DNA of 64,000 nt from positions 1 through 64,000 of the forward strand of contig JABLUY010000156.1 in assembly GCA_013306675.1 (NCBI GenBank). Reading direction: 5' to 3'. The position numbers and the translations under genes are program-made. Positions 11,644 through 22,403 of the stretch are shown piece after piece; the first letter of the stretch is position 1, and each line of letters opens with the position of its first letter. Below the pieces are notes generated by a model. The model was not told the origin of the DNA, did no database searches, and worked only from the letters and a program-made list of their open reading frames with translations. This DNA is from Thraustochytrium sp. TN22. Taxonomy: Eukaryota > Sar > Bigyra > Thraustochytrida > Thraustochytriidae.

Positions 11644-11734
11644 GCTTTCTTATCTTACAGATAAGGGGGGGAGCAGTGTAGTCAGACAGGAACGGGCTTT
11701 CGGTTTTTTTTTTTTTTCTGGCTTGTGCGCACCA

Positions 11735-12480
11735 TCAGAGTGCCGTCATAGCCGAGTCAAAGTTCGCATACGCGTTGGACGCGGACGGCTCGCGGTTCTC
11801 GTACAGCACGTGCAGGTCGCATAGATGGCGCATGGTGGGGCGGCCATGCGGACAATTCCAGGGCTGCTTGAGGCCCGGCATGTTGCGCAGCTCCTTGTAC
11901 ATGCGCGAGCGGTCGAGCGCCGTGCCAATCATGATGGCCTTGCGGCAGGCGCGGCTCGCGAACATGGCCTGCGTACGAGGCAGCTGCGGAGGGACGTATC
12001 TGAGCTGCTTGCGCATGTCGGCCGGCGGCGGCGGGTTCTCGCGCAGGAGCGAGGCCAGCTCGCGCACGTCCTCAGGGCCGAACTCGGTCTTGAGGCTGTG
12101 CGGGATGCCAATGAGCCGCAAGCGCTGCGTGGCGCCCACCGCGCCGCCGTCCATCTCGCCGCCACCTTCTCCAGCACCACTGTCGTCCTCTCCCTTGCTG
12201 CTACCGTCTGCCGGCTGCGTCTCGGGCGCAAAGCGGAAGCCGTTGTACTCGAAGATATCCAAATTGTCGCGCACCACTTGCGCGTCCGTGGCGCTCAGCT
12301 CGACCGGGAAGGGCCGCATCAGTGGCTGGTGTTGGATCTTGGTGGTTACCTGCAGCGTCTCGAAGAGGTATTTCTCGTCACAGGCGTGTTGGTCGAAGAT
12401 GAAGAGGTCCGTGCCGAAGCGCCCGATGATGAAGCCCTTGTTGAACTGGCCAATCACCTCGGTCTTGGCGAAGTCGCCCT
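11735..12480 (-). pseudogene. PMS2: PMS2/MutL C-terminal fragment, 5' part missing
   Basis: This frame encodes only the C-terminal endonuclease/dimerisation domain of the mismatch-repair protein PMS2 (yeast Pms1). Homology begins at [18 protein letters not shown]. The metal-binding motif [12 protein letters not shown] (DQHA-x2-E-x4-E) and the [10 protein letters not shown] motif near the end are both intact. A Gly/Asp-rich insert sits mid-domain. There is no ATPase domain and no plausible start codon: upstream the frame closes within about 20 bp, exactly where the transposon inverted repeat begins (12481). No PMS2 N-terminus occurs between the far end of the transposon and the next gene at 15039. 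So this is either a gene cut by insertion and rearrangement, or the 3' exon of a gene whose 5' part lies elsewhere. Confidence 0.8.
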
Positions 12481-14823
12481 TATCCCAATCACACCTCTAT
12501 GCTTACTCGTATCCGCCTACCACGCGGGGGTCCCTCGGTGACGCCCGGCACAGGGGGCACTAAAGCGTATTAAGAGGGTACTTTACTCCCGATTTGCTCC
12601 AAAAAAGTGGCCTAGAGTCTGGCGAAGTTAGTTCCGCATTCGATCAAAAACGCAGCGATGGGGCCGAGCTTGAAGAGGCCCACTCGAAGCGACCCAAGGC
12701 TCCTGCCCCCTATTCATTTTGGCCGAAGGCGTGGTGGTTAGGATGAGATGAGCTCGGCAGTTCGCCCAGAGCGGCTTTGGGGGGAGCTCGCGCGCGACTT
12801 CGTCGCGGAGCGCGCTGGAGCCGCAGGCGCTGCGGCGCGCGGCTGCAGGCGGCCCTGGCGGGTGCCTTGTGCCTGCTCTCAGCTCGCACGCCCCTGCCGC
12901 AGCGCTTGGACGTGGAGTCGGGCCCGCACTGCGACATCATGGCATCGGCGAGGCCTAACCACCGCGTGGAGGACGACAGCGACAGCGACAGCGACAGCGA
13001 GTTCGTGCCCCTGGACAAGCGGGACACAGGGGACGAAGACGAAGAAGGAGAGGAGCTTGGCGACGAGGATGCTCGTGCTGAGGCCGCTGCGCAGCAAGAC
13101 TTCGAAGACATACTTGCGTTGGTCGACGAACCGACGCGTGGTGCGAGTGCATGTTCGAGGTCGGCCTCATTCAGCACAAGACCGTTCCGGGGCTCGCAGT
13201 CTCGCCGGATGGAGTCGCTCGCGTCCGGCTTCCAGGCGCGGAGTGCGACGCATCGTCAGTACTATGCAGCGTCGAGATCAAGACGCGCGTCGCGCCTGGA
13301 GGCGCGGTAGACGCACGTATCGTGAGCACCCAGATGAACACGTGGGGGACGAGACTTGGTGGAAGGCCATACCTGCCGAGCACCGCGCGCAAGTCTTGCA
13401 CCAAGCTGTGGTCCTCCAAATCGATCACGTGCTCTACGTTGCTGCCAGCACGAGTTCGTGTTTGTACGCCTGCCTCGTTGAAGTGCCTCCGGACGCCCGG
13501 CTCGCCATGGAGCGCGCTCTGAAACCGTGGGCGGACAAGCTCACGACATGGGCGCACCAGAGCATCGACAGCGGGTGCGCCGCCCAAGCCACCTGCCATC
13601 TTCGGCGAGGAGGAGGGGGCGGTGCTGAGCTCGCACTTCCGGCTGTGGCGCGCCATGCGCAAGCTTGTCGCTCTGAAGGGGCCCATGCGGCCCGTGCATG
13701 TCATCAAGTGCTTACCGCAGGAGCTATACAACGTCGCAAAGGGCGGCGTCGACGGAAGCACACAGTACGTGGAGCAGATCACCAACACGCAGTGCATGAA
13801 TCTGAGCTGCGACCAGAACATCGCGTTGCGCACGTACAAGCAGCTCGTTGTCAACGCCATCGTGGTCTACCGCTACTTACAGGCTGCGAGGAAGAGCAAC
13901 CTCGAAGACAGCGACGGGCTAAAGGCCCTCCGCGACAAGGTGAACCGCTCTGAAGCGCTCAGCACTGTCTCGTTCCGCCTCACTGTCGACATGGTCCGTC
14001 ACGTCTACAGGAGCAGGCAGCTCGATACGGCGCAGGTGGAGTTCAACATGCAGCCAAGCATGCCCAAGCCCACTGGGCTCACCAGGGAAGCGGCGAGGGA
14101 CCTCGTGACCGCCGGTAAGCGCAAGCGAACCCCCGAGTTGCAGAAGTTCTTCAACCACGGCCAAGCCCGCGACATCCGCCTCGATGCCGCACTGCAACAT
14201 GACTCAGAGGCAGCGGGAAAGGCATCCTTCAACGCCAACAACAAGAGGATTCCCGCCAAGCGGCTCTGCGTCATCTGCGGCAAGCAAACGCACCGTCGTT
14301 GCACCATCTGCGGTGTGCCTCTGCACGTGTTCATGAGAAAGAATGAACGCACAACCTGCTTTTCCAAGTGGCACACGCGCGTGCGCGTCGAGCCTCACGA
14401 AGGCTTCAAGAAGCGCAAGACAAACGTCAACGGAACACCTTCGCCCATTTGCCTCGATCATGTCGATTCGAGCAGCGCCAGTGCCTCGTCCGGTACCCCT
14501 ACAGCGCAGAGCAGGAACGACCACGTAGCCCAAGCCAGCTACACCGACACCCCATCAAGCCATAGTTCAAGATCCTCTCGCAGCAGCCTCAGCACGAGTC
14601 CATCGTGCCCTTGATGCAGCCCAAGTTGGCCTCAGCATCCGCACAGGCCAGTCGGAAGTGACCAACACTTTACGCTTCCATACAAACCCAGTAGTTGAAA
14701 GTTCCAAAAATGATTAGAATCATGATAGCAACAGGTCAGTCGAGCGCAAGCAGGAGAGCCGATTTACTAGGGATAATATGGCTATCCTGATTAAACTCCG
14801 TCTAGGGCGATGGGATTGGGATA
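12481..14823 (+). mobile_element. DNA transposon, YqaJ-like plus piggyBac-like, 10-bp TIRs
   Basis: The element is bounded by a perfect 10-bp inverted repeat, TATCCCAATC at 12481-12490 and GATTGGGATA at 14814-14823, with weaker similarity continuing inward. The left repeat coincides with the end of PMS2 homology. The flanks share TTA/TA, but the exact target-site duplication is unresolved; the TTAA expected of piggyBac is not evident. Inside are an acidic N-terminal piece, a YqaJ-like nuclease piece and a piggyBac-type C-terminal part with a Cys/His cluster. The central DDE region that would hold the first catalytic aspartates is not seen, and the coding frame is broken, so this copy is probably not autonomous. 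Confidence 0.65.
12939..14614 (+). pseudogene. broken transposon ORF: YqaJ-like nuclease + piggyBac C-terminus
   Basis: Coding potential moves between frames about three times. From the ATG at 12939 comes an acidic Asp/Ser/Glu-rich stretch (to about 13138). A second frame (about 13140-13320) carries V-P-G-L-A-V-S-P-D-G-V and C-S-V-E-I-K-T, matching the SPDG and VEIK motifs of YqaJ/lambda-exonuclease-type nucleases. A third frame (about 13325-13560) has W-W-K-A-I-P-A-E-H-R-A-Q-V-L-H-Q, also YqaJ-like. From about 13620 the second frame resumes with L-Y-N-V-A-K-G-G-V-D-G-S-T-Q-Y, like the GGVD block of piggyBac transposases. It ends in C-x2-C-x7-C-x2-C and C-F-S-K-W-H, the C-terminal Cys/His domain. 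Each shift looks like a small indel, not an intron. Confidence 0.6.
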
Positions 14824-15038
14824 TTACCTTTTTTTGAACTCCTGCGGCGAGGCTTCAGTTGAAGAACGGACAGCCTGCTACAATGTGTGTCAGTCAGTCA
14901 GATCGGCGACCTCCCGAGGTGCGATCGATAAACAAACAACGAATTGTAAGAGAAGAGCAGAGCCAACATAGGCAGGCAAGATGTGGCCGATTGGACGTGC
15001 TCGTCCACATGAAGATAAAGAACTGAAGCCAATGTCTA

Positions 15039-16971
15039 TCAGGGCGGGGCCGGGGGCTTAGGCTGGTGCATCTCGGGCCCAGGGAAGGAGGAGGAAAAGG
15101 AGGAGGAGGAGGAGGAGGAGGAGGATGGCGGGCCGTAGAACGGGCCTGCCAAGGACGTAGAGGAGGACGAGGAGGAGGACGAGGAGGAGGAGGAACCGGC
15201 CATGGCAGACGGCCCCTCGGCGCCTGGCGCTCTGGGTGAGGCGGCCCAAATTTGCGTGGCGGCCTGCAGAGCCTGGACCTGATCCGGACTGAGCTGGCCG
15301 TGCGTACCGCTTGCCATGAGTTGCCCAACGGTTTCGAGAACCTTGGTCTTGTCGCGCTTGGCCCAGCGCTCGTACTGCAGGACCCGCTTGAGTTGCTTGT
15401 CGATGGCGCGGTGCGGACGCTGTATTCCGCAAAAAAGCGCAACATCACAAATGACGCGCAGCTCCTGGTGGATAAAGTACTTGGCAATGTAGAGAAGGAG
15501 GTTGAGTTCGTGCGGTTTCCAGCGACCCTTGGTGTAGTCGGCGTCATTCTCGGTGTTGCGGCGGCGGCGCTTCTTCTTTTTCGGCTGGTCCCCGCCGCCG
15601 CTGCTAGCTGTTGTGAGCGCCTCTCCGGGCGCCGAGGACGAGGCCGTGGCGGAGACTGCGGCGGCGGCGGAGGGGGTGGTCGAGGAGAAGGAGGTGCTGG
15701 ATGATCCAGACGTAGACCGCGGTGCGGTCTTGACGCCTGCCGGCCTCTTGCGCTTGGGGCTGCCCTCGCTCGGAGGTCTCGCGATCGAGGCGCGGTACGC
15801 CGGGGGCGGCGCAGACGGCTCAATGCGGCGCGCAGCCCCCTGTGCGTGCGAGGACGCGGAGATTTCCGAGGAGAGCGAGCTGGAGCTGGAGCTGGAGCTG
15901 CTGGTGCTGCCTGTGCTGCTGGTGGTGCGAGCGAATGCGGCGCCGGAGGCGCCGCTTCCATGGGGCGCTTGCGGGAACGGCTGCGGAAACGGCTGCGACG
16001 GCTGCGACGGCTGCGGCGGCACGGAGTGCTGGTGCTCCTGAGTGTCGTAAACGTAATGGCCCGAGTAAGAACCCTGCTGCTGCTGCATCGCGTGCATCTG
16101 CGCGGGCGAGGCTGGGAAGTCCTGCGTCGGCATGTTGTTCTGCTGGTTCGAGGAAGGCGAGAGGGCGCCGAAGTGCAGCATTGGCGAGGCGGATGTAGGG
16201 TATGGCGCGTACGGGAGCGGATGATGTATCATGAAAGACGGTGTGGACGGTGCCGAGGACGCCGCAGACCGCGCGCCAGAGGTCTCGACCGGCGGCACGG
16301 CGGTGCGCGCGCGGCCGGCCGGCGAGGATCCCGAGGCGGAGGCAGACAACGAGGATGACCCACGCGCCGACGCCTGCACGGAGAGCAGGCCGGATGCGCC
16401 ATCGAGGGGCCGGACCGCAAGCTGCGCGGACGGGTCACTGGGGAAGGGCGCGGAAAGGTGTTGCGAGTAGGCCGGGTGGTGGTGTGGGAAGGGCTGGTGA
16501 TGGAATTCGGGCGCCGCCGCATAGGGCGACGGCTGCGAGGGGAAGAAAGCGGGAGGCTGGCGCTGCTGGTACTGCTGCTGCTGCGCCCAGTAGATTGCGT
16601 CTGCATCTAGATGAGCTGGCGGCGGAAACGCACCTCTGGCGAGGTGGCTCCCGTACCACATGCTCGCGGTCGTCCCATCTGGTGGCTCGTGCGCGCCGCC
16701 TACTTGGCGCTCGCGCATGGCGCTGGTCTCGATGCGTGGCACAGGAGTTGTTCGGCCCGAGGAGGAGCTGGAGCTGGAGGCAGAATTCTCGTGCGGCGAG
16801 TGGCGAGCGCGGACACGGCGTCGCGACCGCGCGCCTGCGCCACTGCTATCGTCCTGCTGCTTTTGCTGCTGCTTTGGCTGCTGCTGCTTTGGCTGCTTTG
16901 GCTGCTGCTGCTTCTGCCGCCGCTGCCGCTGCTGTGACTCGTTGAGGTCATTTCCGTCATTGTTCTCCTGG

Positions 16972-17015
<44 letters not shown>

Positions 17016-17084
17016 GGTGAGATCAAAGGTAAAATTGATCCAGTCAAACTCCTCCTCGGGCGGCTGGCCGCCCTGGCTGCTCAT
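15039..17084 (-). CDS. Ser/Gln-rich protein with SANT/Myb-like domain, unknown
   Basis: The 681-residue protein begins at the first in-frame ATG (MSSQGGQPPEEEFDWINF); the frame continues upstream only as Asp/Glu-rich sequence from a GTG. The N-terminal two thirds are low complexity: Gln runs, Ser runs, Pro/His-rich and charged stretches. A basic patch (K-K-K-K-R-R-R-R-N) leads into the only ordered segment, roughly residues 515-580. This starts K-G-R-W-K-P-H-E-L-N-L-L-L-Y-I-A-K and continues through L-F-C-G-I-Q-R-P-H-R-A-I-D to V-L-Q-Y-E-R-W. The Trp spacing and helical pattern resemble SANT/Myb-like DNA-binding domains, so a nuclear regulator is plausible. That is inference; I do not recognise the family. 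The C-terminus is two poly-Ser runs. Confidence 0.7.
16973..17014 (-). repeat. CAG (CTG on +) polyglutamine microsatellite
   Basis: An uninterrupted GCT/CTG run on the + strand encodes a Gln run near residues 25-37 of the SANT-like protein. A second, interrupted Gln-rich stretch follows in the protein. Confidence 0.85.
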
Positions 17085-17507
17085 GCGCGGGCCGCGCCCA
17101 GCCTCTGTCGTGGGCAAGAGGCTTCGGTCGTCCCCGCCCTCGTTCTCGCCCTCGTCCTCGTGCCCGTCCTCGTCCTCGCCCTCGCCTTCGCCTTCGCCCT
17201 CGTCGTCGTCGTCGTTGTCGTCGTCGTCGTCGTTGTCGTCCTCGTTCAGGCTCGGGGCCAGGTGCTCGTGCCCGGAGAGCAGGCGGCGCTGCGCCCAGCG
17301 CGGCACGAAGCGCTCCTGCGGCGGGCCCGCGTCGCCGTCGCTGCACGCGCCGGCCGCGGCGGGGTCCGCTCGCGGCGCGGCCGCCTCGGCTGGGGCGCGC
17401 GTGGTGCGGGGCGCGGCGCCGCGGCGCGCAGCAGGCGGCCGCGGCGCGCTCGGCTGCGACTAGGCGGAGCAGGCGGGCGCGGGCGCAGGCATCGATGGCG
17501 CCCGGCT

Positions 17508-17645
17508 GAGGCGAGGCGAGGCGAGGCGAGGCGAGGAGGCGAGGCGAGGCCGGGCGGGGCAGAGCGAGGCCGGCGAAGGGGACTGCAGAGACCGCGCTGC
17601 GCTGCGCTCGGCGCCAAGCGAGGCGAGGCGAGGCGAGGCGAGGAG
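17508..17645. repeat. GAGGC pentanucleotide arrays (two blocks)
   Basis: Two runs of GAGGC (17508-17550 and 17619-17645) lie about 425-560 bp upstream of the SANT-like start codon. Confidence 0.8.
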
Positions 17646-18050
17646 AGGCGGGCGTCCGGGCGGCCCGTGCGACGGCTCTGCACGTCGCACCGCACGCGAC
17701 GCCGCCTCGCCTCGCGAGCCGCGTGCAGGGCGGCCGCGAGCTCGGATGGGAGGAGAGGGTGGGATGCCCAAGGCAGCTGCTGCAGCGCACCGCTGTCGTT
17801 CGACCTGAGCCTGGCCTTGCGCCGCCGCGACGTGCGTCGGCCGAGCAGGCGCCGCTCTGCGTGCCTGGCCGCGCGCCAGCAGCGCCCAAGCGTGCTTGGT
17901 TGCAAGCGAGCGAGCGAGCGAGCGAGCGAGCGAGCTGACAGTCGCCAGGCGGTGCCGTATGGCAGCCTGAGCGGCTCAGGCTAGGCTCAAGTCTGACAAG
18001 TCGAGCACGAGACGCTGCGACCTTCCTTGAGCTCTGGAGGTGGAGGTGTT

Positions 18051-18083
18051 GAGACGAGACGAGACGAGACGAGACGAGACGAA
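18051..18083. repeat. GAGAC pentanucleotide array
   Basis: About seven tandem GAGAC units that degrade at the right end into gaaacgaagc. Confidence 0.8.
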
Positions 18084-21000
18084 ACGAAGCGAGACGCGAG
18101 CCTTGCTCACCTGCCTGCCAGTGCCTGGCTGCACGGGACGGGGCGCCCCGCGGCGCCAAGACGAAGCTGCCGACAGGCAGGAGGAGGGAAGACGCACGAG
18201 CCGCCACCCGGCCGAGGACGGCGAAGCGCTGCGCTGCTGCCCGTGGTGGGCCTGCAGTGACAGCGGCGGCCGGCGCGGCCGCGGCGGGGCGTGCAGCCGG
18301 CGGGTCGGTGCTCGGGCGGGTGGGCCGGCGAGCGGGCGCGCTGGCCGCTCGCTCCTTCCCGTGCGTCGCGAGCAACGCTGGCGACTGCGCGTTGCGCTTC
18401 GGGCGGCGGTCTGCGCGCGGCGTGGTGCCCCGCGGAAGGCCGGCCAGGCGCCTGCGCTGCAGTGCAGGCTTGCTTGCGCGGAAGCTGCCACTGGCCGCTG
18501 CGGTCCAGCGCGCAGCCGCTTCCCACGAAGTGTGCTTCCACGTGTGCGCGCGACTCGGCTCGCCTGCGCCGCTGGAAGCGCTGCCAGTGCACGGGCAAGG
18601 GCGGGCAAGCCTTGTTTGGGCCGTGCAAGCCCGCTTCAAGTTGGGTTGGCTGCTCCTAGACTCGCCTGCGCACGATCGCGGCCGCCTCGGCACCGCCCCG
18701 CGGCCCGGCTCAGCTGAGGCTGCCGGCGCCGTGGGCTGCCGGCGCGCCGGCGCGACGGCGCTGGCGGGCTGGCGGGTACGCGCGGTCCGAAGCTCCGAGC
18801 GGCGGACCGCGGCCAGCAGTGCCAGCGCCAACCATTGAGGCCCTGAGCGGACCACTGCAGGCCGGCAGCGCGCAGCGCGCCCTCAGACAGGAGCGGCGAG
18901 TCGGCGGCAACGGGCTGCGGGGCCACAGATCCCGCAGCGGACTCCGCGACGCTGGAAGCCCGTTCCAGGAAGCAGCGCAGCGCAGCGCAGCTCGCGCGTG
19001 AGCCGGTGGCTTTGGTGCGGCTGCAGATCGCGCCAGACCCGGACACTTCAATTGCGGACGCACGAGGCCGCTCAATGCTGCCGTCTGACGTCTGCGCCGA
19101 AGCTACGCGCAGTGCGCAGCGCCGCGAACGACGACTCGGACGGCACGGTGTAAGGCAAGGCAAGGGAAGATTAGCCGGGCAAGCAAGCCAAGTCTTGAGG
19201 CAAGGACAGCGCTGATGGCGAAACGCACCTGTTTGTTCCAGGGATCCCGGACAGGCTGGACGCGGCGACGAGGTCAGCCACCGCAGGCGGCCAGGACGCA
19301 CGCCAGGTCTATCTGGACGCATCTCTGGCTCGAGGCTCGTCGCGCCGCTGCTTCGTCTCGGACTCGCGACGATGGCACTGGCCTTGCAAATCGGCTCACT
19401 GTCAGCAACTGGGCCGCCGACTGTGACTGATGGGTGCACCTTTGCAAGGATGTGGCAGTTGGGGGACGGCGAAGGACCTTCAGCCAGCGCCGGGCGGTTG
19501 CTTGCTCGTCGCCACGCGAGCGGGAACGACCAACCGTGTCCGCCGTTTTACACCCCTGCATGCCGCTTGCGTGCCCTCCGCTTGCCAGCTGGCTGCTTCA
19601 CGCCAAGTTGGCCAACCAGTTGCAGAGCAGTGGAAGCCAGCTACAACGTCGTGCAACCCTGAATGGCCCTTACCCCTGGCTGACCCATCACACTGACAGT
19701 GAAAGCCCTGCCAAGGCTTCGGCAGAGGGACAGCCCAGCCAAGACCGAAGAAGCCGCCCGTGCACTGCGATGCCTTCTGGTCGCAGAGATTATATTTCAA
19801 GCGGCACGAGGCACGACGCGAGAGACCGTGTCGTGCTCGCCAGAGTTGGTTGGCCCCGGCGGCTCCTTCGCCCGTCGCTGGCCGAAACGGGAGCTGGGCT
19901 GCTCGCGAGCGAGCGAGCGGCCCGGAGCGGTGGGTCGCGGGAGCGACGGAGCTCCTGCTACAATTGAAAGAGAGCCTCGCTCACGCAGGTAGGTAGGTTC
20001 CCGCCCTCCCCGCGCGGCCCGCACGCGTGGCCCGCTCGCACGCGTGACGCGTGGCATGTCACGCACGCACCAGCGGCCACATCATCATTATGGTGGCGGC
20101 CGACGAAAAAGCTGGCAGGCACGAACGAGCAGATCGTGATCGCACTCGTCAGCACTCTCACTGACAGCGCCTCTCCCTGCTTGAGTCGGGCTCGGCATGC
20201 AGCAGTGCAGCACCGCGCAGCACGGAGCCTCGCTCCCACCACGAGGCTTCGCGCGCCCGTCAATCTCGCGGCTTCTCGCCGCCCACTGGGCCCTGATCAG
20301 GCAGGCTGCAGCCTGCCGCCCGGCAGCTGACCTGTCGCGCTTCCAAGCGACGGCTAGCCAGGCGCCAGTCACCACGCAACAACAACCGGCTCTACATCTA
20401 CCTGGCTACTTTGGCACTCCAGTGCGCACTCGCGGTGCTTGGCCGCCCGTCAGAGTCCGGGGGCAGGGCGGCCCGTGTCACGGTGCCACGAGGCGGGTGT
20501 GCTCCAGTCGACTGCGACGCACTGCGCGACCCTGGGCCTCACCGCACGCGGCCGGCCGCCGGCGAGCGGCAGGCGGCCGCGTCAGCAGGCAGGCAGGCAA
20601 GGCCGGGCCGGCAGCGGCTAGCGCCGCCCAGCGCCCGAGAGTCTGCGTTCTTCGTCTGTGGCGGGCCCCGCGGAGCGCGAGATTCTTGCGCGACCGTCCT
20701 TCCAGGCGCGCTTCAAGTTCCAGGCGCTTCCAGGCGTCCAAAGTGCGGGGCGGGACAAAACTGCGTTGGGCGCCCCGCAGCGCCCCGCAACGGGCCCGAG
20801 CCCGATTGTCGGAAGCGGGGCCGGGACGGCGCGGGCAACCCTCAATGCAATCAGGCTGAATCAGCGTGCCTTCGCGGCGAAGTTCGCGCAAGGCTTCGCG
20901 AGCGCTGTGGCTGCCGGCGGGTGCCGCGCGGGTAGGCCGGGTAGCCTAGCCAGCCAGCCAACCAGCCAAGAAGCGATGGCCCACCAACACGTGGCTGCTG

Positions 21001-21092
21001 CCGGAAGGTTGCGATGCAATCATCGTTGCGCTCGCCGCGGTCGTTGTGGTGCGATCTTGGGCCACCCGGCCCACCCGGCTGCGAGTCGCCTT

Positions 21093-21151
21093 GCCTCGCC
21101 TCGCCTCGCCTCGCCTCGCCTCGCCTCGCCTCGCCTCGCCTCGCCTCGCCT
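21093..21151. repeat. GCCTC pentanucleotide array
   Basis: About twelve tandem copies of CCTCG/GCCTC. This is the same unit as the array at 17.5 kb, in the opposite orientation. Confidence 0.85.
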
Positions 21152-22291
21152 GGGTCTCCGCGCCGGAGTTGCGCGCCGCGCTGCCGTTGCTTTGCAGACT
21201 CGCCCCGCCTCGCTCCGCTCAGCCCCGACTTGATCCGATTCGATCCGATTCGACTCCGCTCGACTCGCCTCGACTCGACCCCGACCCGCCCGCCACCAGC
21301 AACTTGAAGTTGAAGGATCGAGCGGCTGCAGTGCAAGCGATCGAGCGCGGCGTGTACCGGCACAATCACAGACCGCAGCGCAAGCTATGAAAGCAGGGAG
21401 GTACGCTGGTGTTTCTTTCCACTGGCCATGGCACTAACGTTGCCAGCCACTGCACGCTTGGTCTTGTCACTGGCAGTGCCTCGCCGGAGCGCGCCTTGCC
21501 AAATGCCGCGGTCGCCAAGCGCGCTTACCGAGACGCTCGCGCTCGTGGTCGCCGCCTGCTCGCTCAGCTCAGGCTGCACTGCCAGGCAGTGCAGCGCGCC
21601 CCGTCGAGCTTTCATCAGCCACTGCCAGGGCAGCCGGCCGGCGTGTAACCAAGTCGGCCGCGGGCATGCTTGCGCCACAGCGACAGACGCTGCAGCGATG
21701 ATTGCCTCCGTCGATCGCCGCTCCAGGCCAGCTCGCGCTTGGGAGGGCGCGCCGATCTTTGTGATCACCGCGAGCAGCCCCTGGCAGCCAGAACGAATGT
21801 CGTAGCCTGGCCACTCACAGTCAGTCACTGGCAGGCACTGGAGCCTCAAGGCAGGCAGCCAAGGCGCGGCGGCGCCGCGAGGTGCGGCGCGGTGCGGTAC
21901 GCTGTGGCGCGCTCGCTGCCAGCCTCATGTGCCAGTGAGTGCGGCTCGCTCAAGCCTCACGGGCGTTTCCCTGCACGCTGACATCAAACTTGCCTAGACC
22001 AGGCTGCCGCCACGCCGCCAGATGGCCGCCAGATCTGATCTGGCTGCGGCTGGCCCGTCGCGAGCAAGCACCCCGAGGTGACGACAACGGGGCTCGACCG
22101 GTCCTCCTAAAACAAAGCCTGGAGGCGAGTTGTGCGGCGGCGGGAGAGACGAGCAAGACGATCGCTGGTCGATGCAATGCGCTGGCTGCTGGCACGGCCT
22201 GGCACGGCGGCGCAAAGCGTGCAGGCCCTGCAGGGTGCAACGCAACTTGAAGAAGGCCATGCACGTTGCACAGAGCCTTTGGTAACGCCGC

Positions 22292-22403
22292 CACGACTTT
22301 CTTTCTTTGTCAGCTTTTAGTTATCGCTCACTGTCAGCAAAAGTCGGCACGACTTTCTTTCTTTGTCAGCTTTTAGTTATCGCTCACTGTCAGCAAAAGT
22401 CGG
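22292..22403. repeat. perfect 56-bp tandem duplication
   Basis: Two identical 56-bp copies (22292-22347 and 22348-22403) abut each other. The right-hand copy contains the last codons and stop codon of the 2OG-Fe(II) oxygenase gene; the other copy lies in its 3' flank, so the last five codon-equivalents are present twice. Perfect identity suggests a recent event or an assembly artefact. Confidence 0.9.

Larger units (their letters stand above)
17085..22291. other. 5.2-kb gene-free interval with short tandem arrays
   Basis: I find no supportable gene. Long frames exist only because stop codons are rare at this GC content, and they encode Arg/Ala/Ser-rich text without motifs. The interval holds (GAGGC)n at 17508-17550 and 17619-17645, (GAGC)n at 17906-17934, (GAGAC)n at 18051-18083 and (CCTCG)n at 21093-21151, plus a string of gattcgatcc-like repeats at 21230-21290. 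CACTGGCAGTG-like palindromes are scattered from about 18.1 to 22.4 kb. The left end presumably includes the SANT-like gene promoter. A non-coding RNA cannot be excluded, but nothing identifies one. Confidence 0.5.

Noticed and set aside
17044-18855. Long minus-strand open frame of about 600 codons upstream of the SANT-like gene
   Set aside because: It is Arg/Ala/Ser text from repeats, has no motif, overlaps the SANT-like gene in another frame, and is open because stop codons are rare in this GC-rich sequence.
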